DNA of 64,000 bases, from NCBI GenBank assembly GCA_900540785.1, contig UQHF01000006.1, positions 58,811 to 122,810 of the forward strand, in the 5' to 3' direction. Shown here in pieces: positions 32,911 to 40,815 of the stretch (position 1 is its first letter; every line of letters starts with the position of its first letter). The translations under genes and the position numbers were made by a program. The DNA comes from an uncultured Blautia sp. (GTDB lineage: Bacteria; Bacillota; Clostridia; Lachnospirales; Lachnospiraceae). The notes below the pieces were generated by a model. That model had not been told where the DNA came from. It did no database searches and worked only from the letters and a program-made list of their open reading frames with translations.

Positions 32911-33984
32911 TTAGCGAGAGGTTTTTGCGCAGTCCTCAATAAGATTTACAATCTGAGTGATGGAATCTTTTTCTTCTCCGGAGGACATGGCATCTATATA
33001 AGTCTGGCGGTTTTCGTACAGTTCTTTAATTGCTTTTAACAGAATTTCTTCTGTGATTTCTTCTTCCTCAAGAACCATGCTGTATCCCTGCTTTTCAAAG
33101 GAACGGGCATTTAAAATCTGGTCACCTCTGCTTGCGTTAGCAGAGAGAGGAATCAGGAGAGCTGGTTTATGGAGAGCTTTCAATTCACAAATGGCGTTGG
33201 CGCCTGCGCGGGAGATTACAATGTCTGCCAGTGCGAATAAATCGGGAAGTTCCTCTTTGATATATTCAAACTGAACATAACCTGAGGTTCCTCTGAGACT
33301 TTCGTCCAGCTTGCCTTTTCCGCAAAGATGGATAACCTGGAAGTTCTGAAGAAGCTTTGGAAGGATTTTTCGCACATTTTCATTGACAGATGCAGCTCCG
33401 AGACTTCCTCCGATAATCAGGAGAACCGGTTTGTCATCTGTAAAACCGCAGAATTTGCGGGCTGCTTCTTTACTTCCGCTCATCAGTTCCTTACGAATTG
33501 GTGTGCCTGTGAGAACTGCTTTTTCAGCAGGCAGATTTTTTGCGGTTTCCGGGAAATTGCAGCATACTTTGGCTGCGGAGGGAAGGCACAGCTTGTTTGC
33601 AAGGCCGGGAGTCATGTCGGACTCGTGGATAATAGCCGGAACTTTGCATTTTTTTGCAGCAATCACAACAGGAACGGTAACGAATCCGCCCTTGGAAAAT
33701 ACAACATCAGGTTTTAAATCTTTTAAAAGCTTTTTTGCCTGCCCAAATCCTTTTAATACACGGAAAGGGTCAGAGAAATTTTTTAAATCGAAGTAGCGTC
33801 TTAACTTGCCGGACGAAATTCCATAATAGGGAATGCCCAGTTCTTCAATCAGTTTTTTTTCAATTCCCTCATAGGAGCCAATATAGGAAATTTTGTATCC
33901 TTTTTCCTGGAGCATTGGGATAAGGGCAATATTTGGAGTTACGTGTCCGGCTGTACCGCCGCCTGTAAGTACAATATGTTTCAT
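32911..33984 (-). CDS. murG: UDP-N-acetylglucosamine--N-acetylmuramyl-(pentapeptide) pyrophosphoryl-undecaprenol transferase
   Basis: This 357-residue peripheral membrane GT-B glycosyltransferase makes lipid II from lipid I. It begins with TGGGTAGHVTPNIALIPML, has SKGGFVTVPVVIAA, HESDMTPGLANKL, GGSLGA and the UDP-GlcNAc-binding SRAGANAICEL. AGGAGGAACCCCT precedes the ATG on the minus strand. It stands alone, outside the usual division/cell-wall cluster, inserted between a sigma factor and a DUF4367 protein on the opposite strand. Confidence 0.95.
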   Translation of the reverse strand: MKHIVLTGGGTAGHVTPNIALIPMLQEKGYKISYIGSYEGIEKKLIEELGIPYYGISSGKLRRYFDLKNFSDPFRVLKGFGQAKKLLKDLKPDVVFSKGGFVTVPVVIAAKKCKVPAIIHESDMTPGLANKLCLPSAAKVCCNFPETAKNLPAEKAVLTGTPIRKELMSGSKEAARKFCGFTDDKPVLLIIGGSLGAASVNENVRKILPKLLQNFQVIHLCGKGKLDESLRGTSGYVQFEYIKEELPDLFALADIVISRAGANAICELKALHKPALLIPLSANASRGDQILNARSFEKQGYSMVLEEEEITEEILLKAIKELYENRQTYIDAMSSGEEKDSITQIVNLIEDCAKTSR

Positions 33985-34102
33985 AGGGGTTCCTCCTGAA
34001 AAAACGTAATAAGGCTTTTACGCCATGATACATACGGTATCATTTATAATATGCCCCCGGGAAACAGAATTGTCAAGGAAAGATAGGAGGTCAGGAGAAA
34101 AA

Positions 34103-34951
34103 ATGTTCAAGAAATTAAGTGATGAAGAGCTGCGCGAGTGGGTTGAAAAACAAATGGAAAAAGAAAACAGGTCACTGGAGAATAATTTCTTCTCCAGAGT
34201 TTTCAGAAAGAAAGATGATATTACAGACGAGGAACTGGACCGCTTTTTTGCAGAGGCAATCAAACGCATGGAAATGCAGGAGGAATTGCAGAAGGAAGAA
34301 GAGGAGAAAGAACGCCTGCGGAAAGAGAAGTGGAAAAAGCGTTTTTCCTTCAAGGGGGATTCCGCTGTCGGTTATCGGAAACTGTCCAGAGTGGCAGGAT
34401 TTGTTATTGTGGGCGCACTTGCTGTTTTTGCTGCAAGTATGACCATTGAAGCAAACAGGAATTATTTTGTGGACAGCGTGAAATATCTGACGGGGAATGA
34501 TACGAAAATTTTAATCGATAACGACGCCAGTAATGATAAACCGTCTTTAGATGAAGAACAGGCTCGCGATAAGATTGAGGAAGAGATGGGCGTGGAAGTG
34601 CCGGAGTTTTTGTATCGGCCGGAGACGTTTGAGTTTCATAAGTATGAGATGAATCGAGAATCAGGAACAGTAGGGTTACAGTATTGGTATGAGGAAAATA
34701 TTGTAAGCCTTTATATAAGTAAAAGTGATGATAATATTCAAAGTAATAATTTGAGCGTTGTAGAAAATGGTTCAGAAATGATTTATATTGAAAAGGAAGA
34801 GATACCGGTTATTATTTCAGAAATCCAAGAAAAGGGAGATACAGCACCAAATTATCTGGCAGAATGGGAGAGGAAGGGCTGTTATTATCAGTTCAGTGGA
34901 AAGATGCCGAAGAAAATATTTGAAAAAATTTTAAAAGAAATGATTTTTTAG
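34103..34951 (+). CDS. DUF4367-type membrane protein, possible anti-sigma factor
   Basis: This 282-residue protein has a charged N-terminal cytoplasmic part (EELREWVEKQMEKEN, followed by a coiled-coil-like EEEEKERLRKEKW), one membrane helix (about residues 94-115) and an extracytoplasmic domain like DUF4367 (EVPEFLYRPETFEFHKYEM, YLAEWERKGCYYQFSG). The topology is that of anti-sigma factors of clostridial ECF systems, and the sigma gene at 32352 is the obvious partner, but murG lies between them. The start at 34103 follows AGGAGGTCAGGAG. Confidence 0.7.
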   Translation: MFKKLSDEELREWVEKQMEKENRSLENNFFSRVFRKKDDITDEELDRFFAEAIKRMEMQEELQKEEEEKERLRKEKWKKRFSFKGDSAVGYRKLSRVAGFVIVGALAVFAASMTIEANRNYFVDSVKYLTGNDTKILIDNDASNDKPSLDEEQARDKIEEEMGVEVPEFLYRPETFEFHKYEMNRESGTVGLQYWYEENIVSLYISKSDDNIQSNNLSVVENGSEMIYIEKEEIPVIISEIQEKGDTAPNYLAEWERKGCYYQFSGKMPKKIFEKILKEMIF

Positions 34952-35026
34952 CGTGATTTTTCTCAGTTTCAGTCGTATTACTATATGTAAGGGTAATTTG
35001 CAGATGCGACAGGAGGTGAGAAAAGA

Positions 35027-35506
35027 ATGAAAAAGGGATTTTTGCACAAAGCAGTTGTAATGATTCTGGCAGGTATGTTGGCTGTATTAAGCGTGACGCC
35101 AGTTTCAGCAGCAAGTCTTTTAGATGAAGTAACGCCATTGGAGACAGATGCAGACTTTGCAGAAGACACAAGCTATAGTCTTTTAAAAGGAAACAATCTG
35201 AATTTTGGCAATGCGAAGATAACAAAGCTTGCAAGCAATAAGGTTAATGTATATGGATTAACGCAGGGACATCGTCTTTGTGATACTATGTATCTTTCTC
35301 TTTATCTTGAGAGAAAGGTGGATGGTGTGTATTCTACGTATAAGAGCTGGGATTTCACAAAGAATAATGACACCTCATTAAGCCAGAGCATTAATGTGAT
35401 TGTTCCAAGCGGCTATTATTACCGTGTGCGTGGCTACCATGCAGCAAAAGAAGGCGGAGTGAAGGAATCCACAACGACCTTAACAAATGGAATTTTAGTA
35501 AAATAG
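35027..35506 (+). CDS. Secreted DUF6147-like protein
   Basis: This 159-residue protein has a signal peptide (AVVMILAGMLAVLSVTPVSA, cut after VSAA) and no anchor, so it is exported. The mature part is a beta-rich domain (NKVNVYGLTQGHRLCDTMYL, VIVPSGYYYRVRGYHAAKEG) that resembles DUF6147, a family of unknown function in Clostridia. AGGAGGTGAGAAAAGA precedes the ATG. It follows the DUF4367 gene by 75 bases and may be part of its regulon. Confidence 0.72.
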   Translation: MKKGFLHKAVVMILAGMLAVLSVTPVSAASLLDEVTPLETDADFAEDTSYSLLKGNNLNFGNAKITKLASNKVNVYGLTQGHRLCDTMYLSLYLERKVDGVYSTYKSWDFTKNNDTSLSQSINVIVPSGYYYRVRGYHAAKEGGVKESTTTLTNGILVK

Positions 35507-35657
35507 TCAGATATTAATGTCAGCATCCATTATTATCTGTACATAACAAGGCGGAGACCGGGATATGGGAAGAATGTTTTACGGGATTATTCAGACCTGC
35601 AAATTACATTACCGTTCTGAACATATCGGGTTTTCTGCAATCGGGAAAAAGTCAAAA

Positions 35658-35719
35658 ATAAACAAAGGCGGCTGTTCGGATAATCTGTCCAATTATCCGA
35701 ATGGCCGTTCTTTGTTTAT
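35658..35719. repeat. 62-bp imperfect palindrome
   Basis: ATAAACAAAG (35658-35667) pairs with CTTTGTTTAT (35710-35719); CGGC with GCCG and TTCGGATAAT with ATTATCCGAA form the inner stem around CTGTCC. There is no T-tail, so it is not a normal terminator. Confidence 0.75.
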
Positions 35720-36030
35720 AGGCGTAAAATGCAAGGACGGATGAATACTCCTACAAATATAAGGGCGAAATAGGGTGAAATTGGCTGAATAAGATTTTTC
35801 GCTTATTATAAAGGGGGTCAGAATAGGATAAAATTGCAAGAAGAGAGGTTATCGCCTATTATGAAGCCGGAAAAAGTAGAGTGAAATTCAACAAAAGTAA
35901 TATTTAGCCTATTTAGAGCAGAAAAAAGTAAGATAAAATCTCGGGAAGCATCATTTAAGCCTATAAACATAAGAAAAAAGTAGGATAAAAGAAGAAAAAT
36001 GAGAAATTCAGCTTATTTGCGCTTATCTTT
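35717..36030. repeat. 52-53-bp degenerate tandem repeat, six copies
   Basis: The motif (A/G)TAGG-TAAAAT is found at 35717, 35769, 35822, 35875, 35927 and 35979, with spacings of 52, 53, 53, 52 and 52 bases. A second conserved block, (T/C)GCCTATT or GCTTATT, follows about 30 bases after the first in most units. No open frame covers it. The rest of 35507-36303 holds the palindrome above and no supported gene. Confidence 0.75.
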
Positions 36031-36303
36031 TCTTTGAAAAACGTTAGATTTAAAGAGAATCAGAGCAGCGTCACAATATCAACAATGCCAAAATGAACAT
36101 ATTAAAGGTCATAAGAGCTTTAAAATTGAAATAATTGTTCATAAGCACCACCCCATTCTATGCAGAACAGAGGTCAGTGATCTGCATAACAGTCAGACTT
36201 CATAATAAATTCATAAAAAATTACAGAAAAAAGCTACTAAAATCCTTCCATGTCGTGTATAATAATTACATCGAGATGACAGACGAAAAAGGGGGTTTTG
36301 CGC

Positions 36304-37920
36304 ATGAAGATTATCTTTTTGGGAGCCACACATGAAGTAACCGGAAGCTGTTATTATCTGGAAGGGGCAGGCAGAAAATTCCTGGTGGACTGCGGTATGG
36401 AGCAGGGACCAAACTACTACGAAAATGAAGACCTGCCTGTTGCGCCGGGAGATTTGGATTTTGTACTTCTTACCCATGCGCATATGGACCACTCCGGAAA
36501 TCTGCCGGCATTATATGCCAAAGGATTCCAGGGGCCTGTATACGCCACAGACGCAACCTGTAATCTCTGTGATATTATGCTTCGTGACAGTGCACACATT
36601 CAGTTATTCGAGGCTGAGTGGAGAAACAGAAAAGGACGCCGCCAGGGCAAGGAAGAATTTGTTCCTGCCTACACAATGGAAGATGCGCTGGGCGTGCTGA
36701 AAAACTTTGTAGAATGCCCGTATGACAGGGTAATTCACCCGGCAGAGGGAATCAGCGTTCGTTTTGTAGATGCAGGTCACCTTCTTGGCTCAAGCAGTAT
36801 TGAAGTGAAGATTACAGAAGAAGGACAGGAGAAAACCATTGTCTTTTCCGGAGATATAGGAAATACAAACCAGCCCCTGATACGTGACCCGCAGTATCTT
36901 CACAATGCAGATTACGTTGTTATGGAATCCACATACGGAGACAGAAGCCACGGAGAAAGACCGGATTATGTCAGGCTTCTTGCAGAGGTTATCCAGGAAA
37001 CCTTTGACAGAGGAGGAAATCTTGTCATTCCTTCTTTTGCTGTGGGACGTACACAGGAAATGCTGTATTTTATCAGGCAGATAAAGGAAGAAAGGCTTGT
37101 ATACGGGCATGACGGCTTTAAGGTGTACGTTGACAGTCCTCTTGCAAATGAGGCAACCAGTATTTTTGCAGAGCATACTTACGACTGCTACGATGAGGAG
37201 GCAATGGAGCTGATCCATAAGGGAATCAATCCTCTTTCCTTCCCGGGACTGAAAACTTCTATCACAAGCGATGATTCCAAAGCCATTAACTTTGATGAGG
37301 ACTGCAAGGTTATTATTTCTGCCAGCGGTATGTGCGATGCCGGACGAATCAAGCATCATCTGAAACACAATCTCTGGAATGAAAAAAATACCATTCTTTT
37401 TGTAGGGTATCAGGCGATCGGCACACTGGGACGTTCCCTTCTGGAGGGGGCGACGGACATTAAGCTTTTCGGAGAGCCGGTGCACGTTGCTGCAAAAATT
37501 CTTCAGATGCCGGGAATCAGCGGTCATGCAGATGTAAACGGACTTCTTGACTGGGCAAAAGCATTTGAGGGAAAACCGAAAAAAGTTTTTGTTACACATG
37601 GAGAGGACAGCGTTACGGAGATTTTTGCGAAACGACTGAGAGATGAACTTGGCTATGATACGATGGCACCGTTCAGCGGAACGTCGTATGACCTTCTGGG
37701 TAACGAATGTCTGTATGAAGCGAAGGGAGTGAAGATCGAGCGCGCTTCCACATCGCCGAAGGCAACGAAGGCAGCGCAGGTTTATCAGAAGCTTCTTTCT
37801 CTTGGACACAGACTTATCAGCGTGATCCGGAAAAATGAGGGAAGTCCCAATAAGGATCTGGAGAAGTTTTCCAGAGACGTACAGTCCCTTTGTGATAAGT
37901 GGGACAGAAATGATATATAA
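36304..37920 (+). CDS. Beta-CASP metallo-beta-lactamase-fold ribonuclease
   Basis: This 538-residue protein is a metal-dependent nuclease of the CPSF73/Ysh1-like bacterial group. It has motif 2 THAHMDHSG, motif 3 DAGHLLGSSSIE, motif 4 FSGDIGN, the beta-CASP motif A acid in MESTYGDRSHGE, SFAVGRTQEML, motif B GISGHAD and motif C VTHGE. All metal and catalytic residues are present. It probably processes or degrades RNA in the cytoplasm. ATG 36304 is 8 bases after GGGGG. A hairpin follows the stop. Confidence 0.92.
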   Translation: MKIIFLGATHEVTGSCYYLEGAGRKFLVDCGMEQGPNYYENEDLPVAPGDLDFVLLTHAHMDHSGNLPALYAKGFQGPVYATDATCNLCDIMLRDSAHIQLFEAEWRNRKGRRQGKEEFVPAYTMEDALGVLKNFVECPYDRVIHPAEGISVRFVDAGHLLGSSSIEVKITEEGQEKTIVFSGDIGNTNQPLIRDPQYLHNADYVVMESTYGDRSHGERPDYVRLLAEVIQETFDRGGNLVIPSFAVGRTQEMLYFIRQIKEERLVYGHDGFKVYVDSPLANEATSIFAEHTYDCYDEEAMELIHKGINPLSFPGLKTSITSDDSKAINFDEDCKVIISASGMCDAGRIKHHLKHNLWNEKNTILFVGYQAIGTLGRSLLEGATDIKLFGEPVHVAAKILQMPGISGHADVNGLLDWAKAFEGKPKKVFVTHGEDSVTEIFAKRLRDELGYDTMAPFSGTSYDLLGNECLYEAKGVKIERASTSPKATKAAQVYQKLLSLGHRLISVIRKNEGSPNKDLEKFSRDVQSLCDKWDRNDI

Positions 37921-37938
37921 AACAGTCAGAAACAAAAC

Positions 37939-37963
37939 CAGCCCCGGAATGATTCCGGGGCTG
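37939..37963. terminator. Hairpin between convergent genes
   Basis: CAGCCCCGGAA (37939-37949) pairs perfectly with TTCCGGGGCTG (37953-37963), loop TGA. The T-tail is weak on both sides. Confidence 0.65.
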
Positions 37964-37991
37964 AAGTATTGTTGGAGCAAAAAGAAGATGC

Positions 37992-38234
37992 TCAGATTCC
38001 TGCTTCGTGCAGAGCTTTTACAAGCTGATCCGGACAGGAAGTAGGTTTGTGACCGCACTGGATTCCTTCCAGACGGCGGACAACTTCATCTGCGTCCATT
38101 CCTTCAACAAGAGCGGCAACGCCCTGTGTGTTGCCGGAGCATCCTCCGATAAATTTTACGTTGTGCACTTTTTTATTATCATCTACTTCAAATTCGATAG
38201 CCTGCGCGCACACGCCTTTTGTTTTGTACATCAT
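37992..38234 (-). CDS. TSCPD-domain protein (TIGR03905 type)
   Basis: This 80-residue protein has the small cysteine-rich domain also found at the end of some ribonucleotide reductases: Cys in KGVCAQAI, GGCSGNTQG, GIQCGHKP and the hallmark TSCPDQL. The cysteines probably bind a metal. Function is unknown. CTGGAGGATAAATCT precedes a double ATG on the minus strand. Confidence 0.88.
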   Translation of the reverse strand: MMYKTKGVCAQAIEFEVDDNKKVHNVKFIGGCSGNTQGVAALVEGMDADEVVRRLEGIQCGHKPTSCPDQLVKALHEAGI

Positions 38235-38344
38235 AGATTTATCCTCCAGTTACCTTGCCCGTAAGGGCTTTTTATATTGATTTAATCATGAGATGAGACT
38301 ATTATAACAGACAATAAAAAAAGTTTCCATATAAATTAAACTTT

Positions 38345-38353
38345 TGGTATAAT
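38345..38353 (+). promoter_or_regulatory. Extended -10 promoter of the nucleosidase gene
   Basis: TGGTATAAT (TGnTATAAT) lies 127 bases before the ATG, leaving a long leader that contains an ACAGGAT/ATCCTGT inverted pair (38371-38414 region). Confidence 0.55.
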
Positions 38354-38480
38354 AAAATGAAAGATGACAGGATTATGAAGTGAGGAGTACGAAGCAATCC
38401 ATTAAGCATCCTGTATCTTTAAAATTAAGAAAATATATTTTACGGATCTGCCGTGCACATAGAGAGGAGAATTTTATATT

Positions 38481-39179
38481 ATGGAACGAATTGGAATTAT
38501 CGGAGCAATGGAAGTTGAGGTTTCCAGACTGAAAGAAAAAATGGAAAATGTAAAAATTACAAAAAAAGCATCTATGGATTTTTATGAGGGAACTCTTTTT
38601 GGAAAAACCGTAGTCGTAGTGCGCTCCGGTATCGGCAAAGTAAACGCAGCAGCCTGTACACAGATTCTTGCAGACGTATTTCAGGTGGAGGCAGTCATTA
38701 ATACGGGAATTGCAGGAAGCCTCAATAAAGAAATCAATATCGGAGATATTGTTCTTGCAACAGACGTTCTTCATCACGATATGGACGCGACAGGATTTGG
38801 CTATCCGAAGGGACAGATTCCACAGATGCAGGAGTTTTCTTTTCCGGGAGATGCAGCGCTTCGAAGTCTTGCAGAGAGAGTCTGTAATGAGGTGAATCCG
38901 GACATTCAGGTTTTCCAGGGAAGAATCGTTTCCGGAGATCAGTTTATTTCCGACAGAGAAGTAAAAGATGAAATCATACATAACTTCGGCGGCTTCGCAG
39001 TGGAGATGGAAGGAGCGGCGATCGGTCAGACAGCTTATTTAAACGGCCTTCCGTTTCTGATCATCCGCGCCATTTCCGATAAGGCAGACGGAAGTGCAAC
39101 AATGGATTATCCTGCTTTTGAGGCTGCGGCAGCAGAGCACAGCGTAAATCTTACAATGGAGTTTATAAAACGAGTGTAA
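38481..39179 (+). CDS. mtnN: 5'-methylthioadenosine/S-adenosylhomocysteine nucleosidase
   Basis: This 232-residue enzyme hydrolyses MTA and SAH to adenine and a thioribose product, recycling SAM by-products. It shows MERIGIIGAMEVEVSRL, VVVRSGIGKVNAAACTQ, NTGIAGSL, VSGDQFISDREV, the ligand-binding VEMEGAAIGQ and the catalytic Asp in RAISDKADGSA. Length is normal. AGGAG lies 12 bases before the ATG, slightly long. Two putative methyltransferase-type genes nearby would produce its SAH substrate. Confidence 0.95.
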   Translation: MERIGIIGAMEVEVSRLKEKMENVKITKKASMDFYEGTLFGKTVVVVRSGIGKVNAAACTQILADVFQVEAVINTGIAGSLNKEINIGDIVLATDVLHHDMDATGFGYPKGQIPQMQEFSFPGDAALRSLAERVCNEVNPDIQVFQGRIVSGDQFISDREVKDEIIHNFGGFAVEMEGAAIGQTAYLNGLPFLIIRAISDKADGSATMDYPAFEAAAAEHSVNLTMEFIKRV

Positions 39180-39245
39180 GCTGTCATAAAGAGAAGGTTC
39201 TGCATATACTGGAATAGACTATGTGAAGGGACTGCAGACATTTCT

Positions 39246-39623
39246 ATGTATTATGATAAATTTTACCCATTTTATATGACGTATGGAAATCCTCTGCTGT
39301 ACAGCGGAGAAAAAATGCACCAGGACGAATTTGAACTGATGAAATCCTACTACCCGGAGACAGCGAGAATGATCCAGGAAAAGGTAGAGCGGGAATGTGA
39401 ATTTCAGGACTATGAGGGAAGCCGTCTTTACGACGAGCATCCGGACAGACTGATGATCGCAGCTATGGCGGGAAGAATCAGAAAAGAGATAGAAAAGAAT
39501 CCGAAGGAAGATGTTTCTTCCCAGGGAATGCCGGGCGGCTTTCTTGATGAGCTGATCCAGGTGCTTCTTTATCAGGAAATTTCAAGGAGACGGTGCAGAC
39601 GCCGCAGGTGCAGAGGATATTAA
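39246..39623 (+). CDS. Hypothetical protein with Arg/Cys-rich tail
   Basis: This 125-residue protein is not assigned. It opens with a tyrosine-rich segment (MYYDKFYPFYMTYGNPLLY), has a charged helical middle (ARMIQEKVERECEF) and ends with SRRRCRRRRCRGY. The tail could bind nucleic acid or a surface such as a spore coat; this is a guess. It overlaps nothing and sits 10 bases before the next methyltransferase gene, so they are probably co-transcribed. Confidence 0.65.
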   Translation: MYYDKFYPFYMTYGNPLLYSGEKMHQDEFELMKSYYPETARMIQEKVERECEFQDYEGSRLYDEHPDRLMIAAMAGRIRKEIEKNPKEDVSSQGMPGGFLDELIQVLLYQEISRRRCRRRRCRGY

Positions 39624-39632
39624 GGAAATGTG

Positions 39633-40814
39633 ATGATGAAAACATTAAAAGAATATTTGGAAAAACAGATAAATGAACAGTTAAAGCAGGTTGTGTTAAG
39701 CGGAAAGAGAACGGGCGAAGGACCGTCCCTTATTAAAGTCCGCCCTGTGGAAATAAAAGGGCGCATTCTGTATCAGGCGTCGGCCACAGAAGGAACGCAG
39801 ATTTTTCATAAAAACTATGAGAGAGAAGAGATTCTGGATTTTCTTGAAAAAGAGATCATAGAGAATTTTACCCAGCTTCAGGGGCAGGGAGAAACGTTTG
39901 ACGGCACTGTTCTTGTAAGCAAAAAAGGGAAGATCACAGTAAAGGCAAAGAATCACCCTGCAAAAGAAAAAGTGAAAATCCAGGCGCACAACAGAGTAAA
40001 ACGCTATATTTTAAAAGAAGGAATCCCGGTTCCCTTTCTGATCGATCTGGGAGTTATGACAAAAACAGGTCAGATTGTATCCCAGAGATACGATAAGTTC
40101 CGGCAGATCAACCGTTTCCTGGAGTTTATAGAAGATATTCTTCCGAGACTTTCCAGGGAACGGGAAGTCACGATCCTGGATTTTGGATGTGGAAAGTCAT
40201 ACCTGACATTTGCCATGTATTACTATCTCAGGGAATTAAAGGGATATGATGTAAATATTATCGGTCTTGACTTAAAGACAGATGTAATCAGGCATTGCAA
40301 TTCTCTGGCAGAGAAGTACGGCTATGAGAAGCTTCATTTTTATCAGGGGGATATTGCACAGTATGAAGGCGTATCTTCCGTAGATATGGTAGTGACGCTT
40401 CACGCCTGTGATACAGCTACGGATTACGCACTTTTTAAGGCAGTGGAATGGGGCGCGGAAGTGATCCTTTCTGTTCCCTGTTGTCAGCATGAGGTAAACC
40501 GTCAGATTAAAAACGAGATGCTTTCTCCTGTTTTGAAATACGGGATTTTAAAGGAGAGAATGTCTGCTCTTATCACAGACGGCGTAAGGGCAAACCTTCT
40601 GGAAGCAATGGGATATGACACACAGATCCTGGAATTTGTGGATATGGAACATACCCCTAAGAATCTTTTGATCCGCGGAGTAAAAACAGGCAGGAAGAAG
40701 AGCCGGGAGGAAGTCACGAAGATGATAAGGGAGCTTCAGATCCGTCCTTCTCTTGAGAAGCTTCTTTTTGCTGAAGAGAAGCAGGATAAAGAAAAACAGG
40801 ACAAGGGGGAATGA
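39633..40814 (+). CDS. SAM-dependent methyltransferase (Methyltransf_32 type)
   Basis: This 393-residue protein has an N-terminal domain of about 170 residues and a Rossmann methyltransferase domain with ILDFGCGKSYLTFAMYYYL, the acid in IIGLDLKTDVI, HACDTATDYALF and SVPCCQHEVN. These fit the family related to eukaryotic GSTCD/TRM13 proteins, some of which modify tRNA. The substrate is unknown. AAGGA is 6 bases from ATG 39633 and 9 from ATG 39636. The next gene starts one base after the stop. Confidence 0.8.
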   Translation: MMKTLKEYLEKQINEQLKQVVLSGKRTGEGPSLIKVRPVEIKGRILYQASATEGTQIFHKNYEREEILDFLEKEIIENFTQLQGQGETFDGTVLVSKKGKITVKAKNHPAKEKVKIQAHNRVKRYILKEGIPVPFLIDLGVMTKTGQIVSQRYDKFRQINRFLEFIEDILPRLSREREVTILDFGCGKSYLTFAMYYYLRELKGYDVNIIGLDLKTDVIRHCNSLAEKYGYEKLHFYQGDIAQYEGVSSVDMVVTLHACDTATDYALFKAVEWGAEVILSVPCCQHEVNRQIKNEMLSPVLKYGILKERMSALITDGVRANLLEAMGYDTQILEFVDMEHTPKNLLIRGVKTGRKKSREEVTKMIRELQIRPSLEKLLFAEEKQDKEKQDKGE

Positions 40815-40815
40815 T

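Noticed and set aside
35574..35744. 57-codon ORF through the 62-bp palindrome
   Set aside because: The frame reads through both arms of the palindrome and the first array unit, its composition is not protein-like, and its upstream purine run is a poor ribosome site.
36790..38058. 422-codon minus-strand frame
   Set aside because: It is antisense to the beta-CASP nuclease gene, with a Cys/Ser/Phe/Arg-rich shadow composition and no recognisable domain.
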